The position numbers and the translations under genes are program-made. From contig SSNP01000035.1 of the NCBI GenBank assembly GCA_006937955.1, forward strand, positions 310,001-374,000: a DNA stretch of 64,000 nucleotides, written 5' to 3'. The notes under the pieces were generated by a model. It was not told the DNA's origin and made no database searches. It worked only from the letters and a program-made list of their open reading frames with translations. This document shows positions 11,645 to 23,110 of this stretch, one piece after another. The number at the start of each line of letters is the position of its first letter. The first letter of the stretch is position 1. The DNA comes from Pachypanchax playfairii. Its lineage: Eukaryota > Chordata > Actinopteri > Cyprinodontiformes > Aplocheilidae.

Positions 11645-11779
11645 ATGAAGCAGAACCCTGAGGGTCATTTTCAACAGCCCTCATTGATTATTAACACATT
11701 ATTACAACTTTTCATCTATTTTTGCATCATCTGTCCCAGAACAGTCGAGACATCTGATCAGATACAGATTTTTTTTTAA
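11645..11779 (+). other. Upstream ORF of 44 codons in the predicted leader
   Basis: ATG at 11645 to TAA at 11777-11779 lies wholly inside the predicted leader and ends 93 nt before the main ATG. It starts MKQNPEGHFQQPSL and has no recognisable domain. If the leader is unspliced it would reduce main-ORF translation. It may equally be chance. Confidence 0.3.
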
Positions 11780-11872
11780 CACAAGGTTTTCAATCTTGCA
11801 TCCTTCCCTTCGTCATCTGTAAAGACTTCCTATCTTCAGCTCATCATCCTCACATTCGGGCCTCTCTTCTCC

Positions 11873-12109
11873 ATGGCGACCAGCATGGAAACTCTTCCTG
11901 CCCATCTGCTGCCTTTAGTAATGGAGGAGTTTCCTCAGTCTCTGGCCACAGCGTGCGTATGCAGGGCTGGACAACGTGAGCCCCGCCTCCGCTGTTTACA
12001 GTGTGGGATTATCGAGGAGGAAGAGGAGGACTGCTCCACCCTGGAGGAGGACCAGGCCCTGCGCTCATTCCTGCAGACAGTGGAGAGCCTGAGAAGGAGT
12101 ACCAGATGA
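11873..12109 (+). CDS. Small acidic protein, divergent C11orf96-like (78 aa)
   Basis: Function unknown. I assign it to the C11orf96 family on three grounds. It has an early EFPQ motif (residues 19-22). It has an acidic stretch IIEEEEEDCSTLEED (46-60) followed by SFLQTVESLRRST (65-77), which fits the family core of acidic run then FLQ-x-LE-x-LRRST. It also lies beside hsd17b12, as C11orf96 does in human. It ends at TGA immediately after that core, so the Ser-rich tail I expect is missing. Met5 (11885) has a better start context (A at -3, G at +4) than Met1 and may be the real start. Cys28, 30, 41 and 44 form C-x-C-x10-C-x2-C. A TATA box and AU-rich downstream sequence suggest an inducible, short-lived mRNA. 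Alternatives are a decaying paralogue or a chance ORF. The family call is from memory, not a search. Confidence 0.6.
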   Translation: MATSMETLPAHLLPLVMEEFPQSLATACVCRAGQREPRLRCLQCGIIEEEEEDCSTLEEDQALRSFLQTVESLRRSTR

Positions 12110-13350
12110 GCTGCTCTACAGGAACTTGTGGCTCGACATGTTTGATCCATTTGGTTCGCCAGCAGCCAGTTTGGAAACCAGCAGACGTCTGGAACTGGAC
12201 TCTGTGGGTGGTGATGTTTTGGTAAAACTCTCATCAGTACTGGAGCAATTACCATATTTGGCAAAAGCAGAGACTGCGCTGAATTAGGACATTAATAATC
12301 AGTGTAAAGCCTGTGTTTAAATAAGCTAATGAAGAAGTGCTGACAGCAAACATTTTGCGAATTATGTGAATTATCTGAGTAAAATTGTTTATTTTATAGT
12401 GATTTTTTACAAATAATTCTTTTAATCATGTCTAATGCCTTGTACATCTTCCACTGAATGATTTATTTTTAATTTGTGTTCACATTGCCTGCTGCTGCAA
12501 GTTGTTGAGTTAAAAATGTGAACGCTTAACATGGATTGAGAAGATTGTCTGTTCTGTTAGATGAAAAGAAATCTGTTAAATTTAGGAAAACATAAACCTC
12601 AGATTCTCTCCTAGTCTTTATACTGAACGTGGGTTCTGAGAGAACATGCAACAAGCCTTTAAAATGTTTTAGGCCCTTCCATTTGGTGGCACTGTTGACA
12701 CACTTTTTAGAACTTAATAGCCAAAACTCCACTGTTCTATTCTGCAGCTCATTTTAACTGCATATCAACACATGCAATTTTTGAATTAGTCCTTCTGGTT
12801 CTTTTATAATTCAGGTATTAGAAATGTGAGAAAGTCTGACATGAAGGAAAACTAGAACATCCTGTTGTTGGATTTTAGAGTATTCTTCTTTTTACTTTTA
12901 AATGAGACTGTTTTCACTTTACACATGAGAATTTCTTTCTCTTCTGTTTTTTCCCATTCTGTGACTGTTTTATGTCCATCATCATCATCATCATGAAGAT
13001 ATTTTCTGCACAGTCAAGTTCAATTTCTGCATCTTGTTTGCTTTCTAAAAGTATTTAAGACGTCTGAATCTCACGTGGAGGCTATTCCTGAAAAATCATG
13101 TTGCTTTTCTCGTGGTTCTGCTAGACGGAATTCGCGAATTTGCGGATATTTATTAAACGATCTGAGTCCGAGACACTGTAAGCTTTTGGATCTTTGAAAG
13201 ATTTTTAAATGTTCAGAATTTTTTTGGATTGAACTTTCCATTTCCAAGTTTTCATGTAATCATTTATGAAATAAATATATTAATGATGTGTGAAAATATT
13301 GTCAACAAAAGTAAATCTTTTTTCAAATAAAAGTTGCATAGTTAACAAAA
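12110..13350 (+). other. Probable 3' UTR of the C11orf96-like gene
   Basis: AT-rich sequence with ATTTA-type AU-rich words (for example GATTTATTTTTAA near 12460) and two AATAAA signals at 13270-13275 and 13326-13331. A +1-shifted frame stays open from 12093 to 12287 just after the stop. No other gene is recognisable. The transcript end is inferred. Confidence 0.45.
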
Positions 13351-16300
13351 GTCTCAAGTTGTATTTAACCACTTCTTTGGCACACACAAAATGATCCTGC
13401 GTACCAAAAAGTTTCTGTAAATGATAAAAAAAAAACACAGAGAGACAATTACTTTTACATTTATAACACGTTTAGCGGGAGGTAACACCACAAATATTAG
13501 GCTTTTGTAGTAATTCTGTAATATTTTCTTTCTTTGTACTGAGATGTTCAAGCTGGACTTGTGAAGGAATCTACAAAACATGCAGAACAATCTCTGAAAC
13601 TTTTAGAGAAAGAAGAATTTTCAAGTTAAAAATATCAGAAAAAGCAAAGATTTAATTTTTTGATAAGGATTTAGTTTTTGTATTGTGATGTGTTACAGAA
13701 TAATGCAGCTTTTTAAATAGACACATGCGCTGCAGTAGCTTTGGCTGTGGATGCTGTGCAGCATAACACTGATTCACACTCCCATTTCACACTGACTTGA
13801 AATATAATCCTCTACTTTTTCTTTTCTTCTTACAGACAAATAAATAAACAAAAATGATTAATTTATTTATGGAGGAGCAAAGTTCAGCCTTTTTCTCACA
13901 CAACTATTTCCTTTTGGTTTAAAAGGAAGCATGAAAACAAAATAGGTCTCCAGAACACTTTTTGTTTCTTTCCCTTAAAAAAAAGACAAAATTGTGTTTT
14001 CAAAATTTATCAGCACTGAAAGTAGAACCTACAAAAGGGACCAGAGGTCAACCTTGAAAAGTGGACTCAGAACGTGCCATTATCTGTGCAGATAAACTGC
14101 TTTTTCAATATCACATATTATTTTAATGGAGGCTCGTCCGTGAGGAAGTTGTTGCTGTTTAAAAAGTAATTGTTTTGGTAAGAGACCACCCACCATTTAG
14201 GAACGAAATTTAATTCCTCAAACTTGTGTTTAATAAAAAAGAAAAAAAATCATAAAAATCAGTTTTTACAAAGTCCATGTCTGTCAAAATGCTTTATTTA
14301 CCTTCATTTTGATTCCCAGATATGATGTATGGCACATATAGAATACACATCCTCATTTTAGTACATGTGACTGATGCCCATAACTTATCCAGAAGTTTTA
14401 TTTTGTTATTTTGTGTTTACTGGTTGCTGTGAAGTTGATTTTCACCTTGTTTTCTAGTTGAGAAATTAACACTTAATCTCAATTATGTTCATGGGAAAAT
14501 TGATTCCTCTATTTACACATAATATTTGTATTATGTAAAACTATTACAGATGGGGGGTTTTCAGTCTCAATGAATATCAAAACTACTTAACAACCCTAGT
14601 CTCTAGAGGTTTTATTTGAATATAAATTATTGTGCTTCTTTGAGTTCTTCTCTGAGCTTGAGGTTTGTGATTTTTATCATGACATGCAAAATCATCTTCT
14701 CAAAGTTTTTCTGTGTCTTTCTGCTTCTGCTGCAAATCAGAAGGACTGCTGAGTTTAGATTTCACCCCACTTACTTCAGTAAAAGTTTACCCCCCTCGTG
14801 GCTTCAGGTCCCCGGCAGGGGAACGACCACATGGTGGTTGATGCTGCTGGCATTGTTTCTAAATCTGCTGCAAAAAAAATTTGGAAACTGTTTTCTGGAA
14901 GTGTTGCATGAAGCCCACCCTCACCTGAGCATCCACTGTCCCTTAATAACTACCCAGTCGCTGCTGTGCTGAAGTTTGAAGTTTGTGTCTGCTTGTGGTG
15001 GATGAAGAGCTCAAACACCAAATATCAATTCTGAATGTGCTGCTTTAATGATGCAATAAATCAAATTGATGTGAATCAGAAAAAAAAGAAGAAAGAAAAG
15101 AAAATATTTTTTCACTAAATCCAGAATTACTTAAATCTTTCATTTCAGTTCAGCAGTAAATCTTATAATTAAAACATATTATGAAAATGCATTTAGTATT
15201 AAAAGAGACTATTGGTGTGACCCTGCAGTTTGTGTTTTTACAGTCTTATTAAGTGTTCAAATGGATTTTTGATATGCAGGTTAACTGAATTTGGTTTTGC
15301 TAAGATGCAGATCTTCAAAAATAATTTCAAACAAATAGAAATTGAAAATGTAGGTGTTATATGCACCTATTATTATTCTACCCTGTCTGTTTGCAGAGCA
15401 CATGTACCTACATGATTGGACTTGCCCTTCCATTTCACCAGCAAATTGCTGGCATGTTGTTGAGTTCACTTCATTTGGGCATTGCATGTTATTAAGAGGT
15501 TATTTGTATAATTTACTACTTCTAACTGCAAGGCTCAGCCATATTGGCAGGGACATTCCAGACTAAATTGAGTGTGAAGATTGAGAGGAATTAATGTCTG
15601 TTGGTTTGCAAGCTGAAAGCAGGCCTTCCGTGGGCCCTCAGCCACCACAAGGACAAGAATCTGAGCAGGAGTTGTACATTAAGGGTTGACTTAGCAAAGT
15701 CAGTAATTGAGCTACTCCCTGGGACTTGGACTGCCTCGATGTAATCATTTAGTCATTTTAGTTGTAAGAGGAGAGAGAAAAGCAATCTAATCTGACAGAA
15801 AGACTCGTAAATAAAAGACACACACACGTTCTAAGAAAACAAATTTATTATTAAAGGAACACAACTCAAACAACACGGATCTAAGCTTTAGAAAGCTACT
15901 TTGAAGCCCGATGTTTGCAGTCGGTATTGTCTCCTTTTTGTGTTTCCTTTTAAAAAATAGATAAATGTGATGTTCCTTTTGTCGTAATGCAAAATGCATT
16001 CTTGCCTTCTTGAAAGTAAAATACAGGGAGGAAAAAAATGGATCTCCTTGAATCTCAAGAAACACTAAAATACTGGATTGGAAATGGGATTTAAAGAGGG
16101 AGTTTTTGGGTTGTCTCTGATGCAGCTCAACATGTGATGTTATTAAAAGGAAAAGAAAACTGGAGAGAAAAAAGGATCGATTGGTCACAGTCAGGTGGGT
16201 AGTCTTATACACCAGGCTGTGCTGCGTTCAGATGAAGACAGTTTAATGTTGCACAGCAGGATCTGCGTTTATAGCTACTGTATGTAATGTTTGCATCAGT

Positions 16301-18299
16301 GACTGAACACATCAAGATTAATTTGATGATGACTGCCATTCAAAAGATATACATTTCCTGCTGTTTGGTTAATGTGACTTAAAGCCTCGATATTATACAC
16401 AAGTGTTCCTGTTTTATTGTCAGCGTGTAGAGAAAACTGTTAGAGAGAAAAGAAATAAACAGCTGAGTAAAGCGATGTCATGTCAACAAGGTCTTGTTGA
16501 GAATGATTTGTTTAAAATGTTAAAATAATAAGCATCTGTTTTTCTAAGTAGAACGTCGGACATTTAATCCCGCTAACTTTGGCAAAGTCACGTTACGATG
16601 AACAAAAATGATGCAACAACAATTGTCCTAAAATTTTCAGGAGTTTTTTTTTTTCTTACAAAGCAGGTTTTTACCTGAGGTTTTCTCAAATGTCAAAGAC
16701 GGATTATCTTTTGGGTCACTGATCGAAATCAACTTTGTCACATTAACATCTGGCGACATGCGATGGCGATGTGCTCCATGATAGTGAATCTGACACTTTG
16801 ATTTCAGGCTGTACTGCATGCTGGTTTTTCATCCATCTGATTTTAGTGTGTGAACACAAATCAAACACAAACCTTCAAACAAAACAACAGGAAACTAAAT
16901 ATTTATAACCTTCATTGACTCATGCAGAGACTCCTGTGTCATTTTGTTCAATTTCCTCCCCAATGTGGCGTATAGAACCAGCAAAACGTAATTTAACTGT
17001 TCATGAGACAAAATCAAATGTTTAGAGGAATTAGATGATTTTGTATCAAGTTGTGACCAAAACATTTCAGAGGTTTTATGATTCCATTTTCAAAATACAT
17101 TAAAATGGAGACTTTCAAAGTGAGGAAGAGAGATTTGTGTGTATGATGGGGACATTCTGGAGAAAAAAAAAAAGTTTTAAATACTAAGAATATTACAGTA
17201 AGAAGTTTGCGTAATTTGGTTTGTCATAAATTGAAATTATTAATAACAATCTTGATGACTATTGGGGTTATATAAAGATATGCTGCAGTGATGAAGCTGT
17301 TCATCTGCCAAACTGATATGAATCAGATAACATGATTCAGCTTTCAGGAAAAATAAGATTTTTTTTTTCTTCTATTTTCCCCGATCTGCTAGATAACAAT
17401 ATAATAATAGTACTATTTTCAAAATATTACTCTGTTGGAAAAAAAGAGAGAACCAAGTGAATATTTTTTTTTTAATGGCTATATTAAACTTTAAAATAAC
17501 ATTTTGTTACTTTGATCAGTCCATCGTTTTTAGTTTTGTTTTTGATTTATCTCTTTTGTATTGTTGCCTAAAAAAGTTATCCCTTTGGGACGATCACATT
17601 TCTGTTTTAATCTGGGATTTCTCTGATTTGTGTCTTGGAAATGTGATTCCAAACAGCAAGTGTTTTTGTTAGCTTCATTATAGAACTATTAGAAGTATTG
17701 CGTCTGTGTTGAGCATCGTTTAGACATTTTGCTGCAGGAAACATGGTGCTTTATGCATCATGTGACAGACGGATTTTTCTTGCTTTCATACAAAACTCAT
17801 GTTTACCCTGTAGAGTTTGCGAGCTTTTCCTGTCTGCATGACAGCAGCCTATTCATCAGAGATTGGGTGTTTAGCAGAGCTGTGCTTTAGAGAGATTAGA
17901 ATAAAACCCACAAGGAATATGCATTGATAGTGACATTGCACAAGTACAGTATACAAACTGTAATTCCAGATAAATGTGGACAATATCTTGTTTACAGGAT
18001 TGTCTCTGAAGAGGGACCATTGTGATGATGGACAAAATGCATTGCTCTATTTCTTTTTCTAAAATAAAAACTCTTCACCTCTTGTTTTCCCTCTGATTTA
18101 GAGATAAATAACCCTTCCTGCACGACGCTAAACTCTACATACAAAATATTTAAAGAAAACTCATGTTGTTGTTTTTCAGGTCTTCAGTTAAATCCAACTC
18201 CACAGCAAGACCCACAAAAAATGAAACAATTTCAACTGTATTTAACCCAAACTTAGTCAGTATGAAGAGACACACTGTGAACATCTTAACACATCCTTA
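13351..18299. other. Intergenic, start of the gene desert
   Basis: AT-rich and mostly single-copy in appearance. No exon, RNA gene or transposon terminus is recognised. Short open frames are scattered with no domain. The one stretch that looks different is 15230-15780, listed separately. Confidence 0.5.
15230..15780. promoter_or_regulatory. Candidate conserved non-coding element
   Basis: Repeat-free stretch of balanced composition, with words such as CACCAGCAAATTGCTGG (an imperfect palindrome), CATTCCAGACTAAATTGAG, GAGGAATTAATG and TCATTTAGTCATTTTAG. Frames are closed by many stops. Teleost deserts beside synaptic adhesion genes often carry enhancers of this texture. This is a texture-based guess and needs comparative alignment. 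Confidence 0.2.
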
Positions 18300-19070
18300 C
18301 TACTTCTGTTGAGGAGCTGAAAAGCCACCAGATGTTGCTAATCAAATGCACTTGATTAACTGATCATCAGCGGGTGTGAGCAGCTGCAGAAAGGTTGTCA
18401 CTTTGCTGCTTCTCTCTCTTTTAATATTGATTCTGAGGTCAGAGCATGTCGTCCTCGAAGATATTACAAACACCAGCAATAAAAAAATAATAATAAAGCA
18501 CGTTAACTGGCAGTTAAAAAGACTAAACATATGGAGCTTGTTTGTGGATGAAAGCTTCCAAACAAGAAGATGGAAAATGGAACTTTTCTCATCTTGCGGT
18601 TACCACAAACTCGTCTGTATTCCAAAGTATTCTGGAGTCAAATGTCAGGCCATCTGTCCAACAGTTAAAGCCTGGACTGAAGTGCATCATGCAGCAGGAC
18701 AATGATCCTAAGCACACCAGCAAATCTACAGCAAAATGAACAAATAAGAGAAGAATCACGGTTTTGCCAGTCGAAGTCCAAACCTCAACCTGGGACCTTC
18801 AGAGAGCTGTGCAAAACAAATATCTGCAGAATGCAACTAACTAAAACATTTCCCACTCATGATTATTCCACATACTCTTTTTTTTCACATATAATATGTT
18901 GTTTTATGGTTCCTCCTAAGCCACATTTAATTCCTTAATTTAGCAAATTATGACAATAATTGTCTTTATTGTTATCATACAAGGTTTTTTCTTCATAATA
19001 AAGAAGAGTTTTTATTTAATCAAGCAACAACTAGTGCTTGTTTTACTTATATACTGTAAACACTGGCCAC
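18300..19070 (+). mobile_element. Decayed Tc1-like transposon
   Basis: The 18542-18739 region encodes VFQSILESNVRPSVQQL followed by QQDNDPKHTSKS, the block holding the second catalytic aspartate of Tc1-type DD34E transposases. A piece near 18510-18545 matches the preceding 'LKRLN.WSLF' region. Frameshifts separate the pieces, the NPIE region is lost downstream of 18780, and no clean terminal repeats are visible. It is inactive. Confidence 0.8.
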
Positions 19071-19929
19071 TTAAAAAGTTTGTCTGAGTCATGATTTTTT
19101 TTTTTACCCTTTTAAAGAAAAAAAAAAGAAATTTAATAAAGTGTATTTCTTAAAGAGACTGCTGTATTAGATTAGAAGAGCAGGCAGAATGACGCTGCTC
19201 TGTCGTTTTAGTATGAATTACAATGTGGAGACGTTGACAGAAGCCGTTTTACAAGGTCACTTGTCACAAAGAATTTAAAGGAAACTCAGTGATTAATTTG
19301 ACCTCACAGTCGTGGTAGGAAAACAAAGTGAGGCACACAGAACAGATTGTTTGTTAGTTGACAGAAAATTAATAATCTTTCACTTTAATTATTTACTTTG
19401 CCTTTAATTTGTTCTCCAAAAGGTTTGAATCTACAAATTCTTCTTTTCATGAGATGAAGAAATAATAAACTGATTTCATTTATGTTGAGGAATCCTACAT
19501 AATGATAACAGGAAATTTGATGAACAACTTGAATACTAATGAGATTTTATTAGTTCGCTGACGTAAATTTCACAAACGGCTGTTCTAAGAATCAGTAAAT
19601 TGCTAGAAAATGATAATTACTCTTCCAGTTCCAGCACTCACCTCCTCTCAATGGATTCAATTGTTATATTTAAACACAATTTTAATTTGCAAATTGAGCT
19701 GTTTTTAGGATTTTTTGGGGGAATATAAGTAAGAAGAGGCCATGACTCAAAAAAAACTGCTGCAACTTGCTATAACTTACTGAATATGTTTTTTTCCCCA
19801 TGATATTTAAACTGCAGAGATGTTCGACCAAGTGTAACAGAACACTAAAATAAAAAGAGGAAAAAAAAAGAAAAATGACAGCGTAGTTTGTGTAATATGG
19901 TGCGTCTCTAAAGGAGTAGTACAAGATCG

Positions 19930-20300
19930 AGCCAGTAAATGATGTTAATTTTACTTACCCTTGGTTCTTCTTACCCTCAGTTGGATCTTTTTTTTAATAG
20001 GAACAAAGTGTAGTTTGTTCTTGGCACCTATTTCGCTCGCTCGCCTCCCATCCATTTTAGGAAAGTGCAGGCGCCGTTCATCAAGGAAACTGCAGGCATT
20101 CATCAGACAACCGATTATTCCTTTATACTTGGATTTCTCTCCCTATCATTTGATTTCCATCAGTGGGGACTTGTTCACTCGCTCTCTCTGTCCCCCCCTT
20201 AATTAGCGTCCTAACAGACAAAAAGAGAAAGTTTCCATAATGAAGCAAAAAGAAGGGAGATTCCAATTTGGAGAACAGCCAACCCTTTTGAGACACACTA
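19930..20300. promoter_or_regulatory. Candidate conserved non-coding element
   Basis: A GC-richer, repeat-free island containing GCAGGCGCCGTTCATCAAGG, CATTTGATTTCCATCAG and CCTTAATTAGCGTC, ending in a purine-rich tail. The overlapping 81-codon frame has no domain. The homeodomain-type TTAATTAG core suggests an enhancer. Basis is texture only. Confidence 0.25.
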
Positions 20301-20929
20301 TTTGATTCCTAATTTATTTTCCCAGGCTCACATTAAAAGTTTCAGTGTAACAATTATGTGTAGATTTAAACTGTAAATGTGCAGCTAAATGAGATGATGC
20401 AATTTGTGTATAGTGACGACTCAGAAAGGACTTTATTCACAACAATCTGTCATCTAGTTTCTGCCTTTGAGGCATGAGGTGAGGAACCATTTAGGAGGCA
20501 AGTGACCAAAAAAACTTTGCAAAAAATCAAATAAAAAGTATAGATGAGGAAGTTTGAATAGAAATGTGAACATTGTTATTATTTCATTTTTATTACTATT
20601 GTATTGGTATCTCCATATCACCCTACAATAATAATAAATGCAAAGAAGAACATTTTTCATAGCTATTTTTTATTAGTGAGGAGATTAAATTAGATTATTA
20701 GATATTTTTTTAAAATAAATGCTTTAGAAATTTACTTTCCAACAATACTACTTTTTTGAACTCGAATACCGCCTAATCAATTCTCAACCTTAAACTTTTA
20801 GTTTATTTATTTATTGAAGTACAAACTAGCTTCTGCAATCTGAAGACTTTTGGAATGTCTATCTTTACACTTATTCCTTTAGAGACACAATAAAATGATC
20901 ATCTACAGCTCGTTTTGTTCATTTAAAGC

Positions 20930-21260
20930 ACCGAATGCATGATTACAATCTCTATAGGAGACAAACTGATAAGAGGATTGATTGACAGATCAGTTGGCAT
21001 CGTTATGGGATGATTTATCTCCAACTGGCTTCTACGGGGGTTTGCGTTTGAGGGAAGATAAAGTCATTTTGTGCCTAATAAGCTAATGGATGCTAAATCC
21101 ATTTTTGCTTGCATATGAGCTGAACACCATTACTCTAATGGTGATGCACAGACAAGGGATGGAGCGAATGGCAGTGAATGTTATTTGAGTTTAAATCCAC
21201 TCTAACCTCAAACATGTGGGGGGTGGATTAGGACAGAGGATCTGACAGTGTTGTCTCTCC
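20930..21260. promoter_or_regulatory. Candidate conserved non-coding element
   Basis: Repeat-free stretch dense in developmental-type sites: GATTGATTGACAGATCAG (PBX/MEIS-like TGATTGACAG), GGGATGATTTATC, CTAATAAGCTAATGG, CTAAATCC, TTTGCTTGCATATGAG (E-box plus octamer-like) and TTACTCTAATGG. No open frame of note. This is the most enhancer-like stretch I noticed in the first half of the desert, and remains an inference. Confidence 0.3.
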
Positions 21261-21424
21261 AATTCATTCTGCCTTGGTGTTCTGTATTTTCCTCAGAGGG
21301 ATTAAATTGTATTAGTAGGAATTATGGCAATTTATGTTTGAACATGGAAAAAAACTCTTTTTAATTTACTGTTATTAACTAGCAACATTTTTGAAAATAG
21401 TTGTTAATCTCTAATTTTTGTCAT

Positions 21425-21510
21425 TATATGTCATATATGTATTATGTATATACGTATGTGTGTGTGTGCAACAGATATATAATATATAATATATATATAT
21501 AATTACATAC
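21425..21510. repeat. TA/TG-rich simple sequence
   Basis: Mixed runs of TATATG, GTGTGTGTG and ATATATATAT between 21425 and 21510. It is an ordinary, likely length-variable microsatellite region. Confidence 0.7.
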
Positions 21511-21656
21511 AAACATGTAATTTGTAATTTTCTTTCAGTCTATTTCATAATTTTACTCCACAAATATTAATATTAATTATTACTATCAATATTAATGATC
21601 AACAGATGTACACTTTTTTCCTTTTTTTCAACACAGAGTGTATGCTGAGCAGGTGA

Positions 21657-21848
21657 AGCTGTAGCTCAATCAGAAAGGAACATTTGTCACTAATCAGGAG
21701 GTGAGCAGTTTGATTCGGAGCCCCAACAAGCCACTTGTTCAAGTATCCTTGGGCAAGATACTGATCCCCAAAAATCCCCCCAGGAGCTGTGCAATTGGCT
21801 GCCCACTGCTCCTCAGGGATGGATCCAGAGAAATAATTTCCCCAAAAT
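21657..21848 (+). mobile_element. tRNA-derived SINE
   Basis: The head GCTGTAGCTCAATCAGAAAG resembles a tRNA A-box region, and GCAGTTTGATTCGG is a decayed B box. The body then carries two teleost SINE phrases: TATCCTTGGGCAAGATACTG followed by CCCACTGCTCCTCAGGGATG and a tail with AATAATTTCCCCA. It is a degenerate, non-functional copy. Confidence 0.75.
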
Positions 21849-22329
21849 TGACAAGAAAGCATACAAAAATATATAATTATGAAACAAAAAACCTAATTTC
21901 TGGAAGAAAACTTGCATTTCTAAAAAAGAGACAAAAACAAAACATTTGTTGCTCAGGTCTTTGAATCTATTGAGTTGTATGAATTGTCTAACACTGTAAC
22001 ATTAGACAGCAGGTTTTTGGATAAAAAGGTAATTAATTCAGTGAGCACTGTGCAACAGAAGTACTAATGATTAGCTAATTAGTGCCAGAGGCGAGTTTTG
22101 ACACCATTTGGAGCTTTTGTTGAGTGTGGTCAAGTTGTGAGCTTTTTCTCTTGTGATCGGTTTAGAAAAATGTAATCCCTTCTCCCAAGAAAATTGGGTA
22201 GAATGGAGGCAATGTGAGAGTGAAGATGAAAACAGAGTGTAAAGAGTTCACCATTCCAGCTGAGTCTCACGCAAATGCTGCTCACTCTTTCGTCATAACA
22301 CAGGTTCATTTTAAGACCCCATGACTTTC

Positions 22330-23110
22330 CAATGAAGGTACCTTCTGCATCAAACCTGGATTAATTCAAAAATGTACTAATTTCCCCAAGGAAATTTGAC
22401 CAGTGTACTTTTTTATTCACATTTAAGTTTCTTTGGACAATTTTTACCACAAGCATTGACCTGGGCATCATTTTGATATGCTTATGTGATAATATACAGA
22501 ATGTATTTCCCTTCAGAGCTGCACTAATTATTCTACAATATGCTCTGGTAATGGAACAGTTATTAAGCTTTTGTAAGTTTTCTTCCTTCTGCAAAAGATT
22601 TTCATTAGTGTTAAGGTTTGGACTCCATGGTGACCAAGTCATGTGTGGAAAGGTTGCTCCGTTCTTTCTAAGGATCTCTCTCTTAAGTTGAAACTTGACA
22701 ATTTGGATATTTTTCTTTTTTGAAGGCCTCTGTCATCAAAATAAAAACATTTTAATCTAAGAAGCAGATTTGAACTGTATATTCAAGAAGACCTGATCTC
22801 AGTCTGATCGAGTGAAGCAACTTTGAGTCACATTGCTTTCAAAGGTTTGTACAGAAGCTAGCATGATGGGTAGATTACTCTAGCTGTGTCTCGTTATAAC
22901 CTGATGTGACCATCATCCTCCAGCAGCGTACATCTGGACTCATCTGATCACGTGAGGAGTTTTTCCATTTCTCAAGAGTCCAATTTTTATTTTCATTCCC
23001 ACTCTGAAGCTCTTTTGATTAACGACACTGATAGGTGGTCATGTTAAAGCCACACAGCTGTTTGGTTCCAGAACCTTGAGGTCTCTTTGCATTGTGTGTG
23101 CTTTTAGTTT
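22330..23110 (-). mobile_element. Decayed Tc1-like transposon (reverse orientation)
   Basis: On the minus strand, the start of the 22642-22361 frame encodes WSPWSPNLNTNENLLQ, a decayed form of the W-x-x-x-SPDLNPIENLW motif around the third catalytic residue. Further along (22920-22995) the plus strand carries CTGGACTCATCTGATCAC and the following TCC-rich words, which are the reverse of the FSDE/HW region. Many stops and frameshifts. Inactive. Confidence 0.65.

Larger units (their letters stand above)
19071..21656. other. Intergenic with low-repeat islands
   Basis: No exon or transposon is recognised. Two islands of ordered, non-repetitive sequence (19930-20300 and 20930-21260) are listed separately. 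A TA/TG-rich simple stretch lies at about 21425-21510. Confidence 0.45.

Noticed and set aside
15787..16212. 141-codon reverse frame
   Set aside because: The longest desert ORF, but its translation is Phe/Lys-rich with no motif, as expected from AT-rich sequence.
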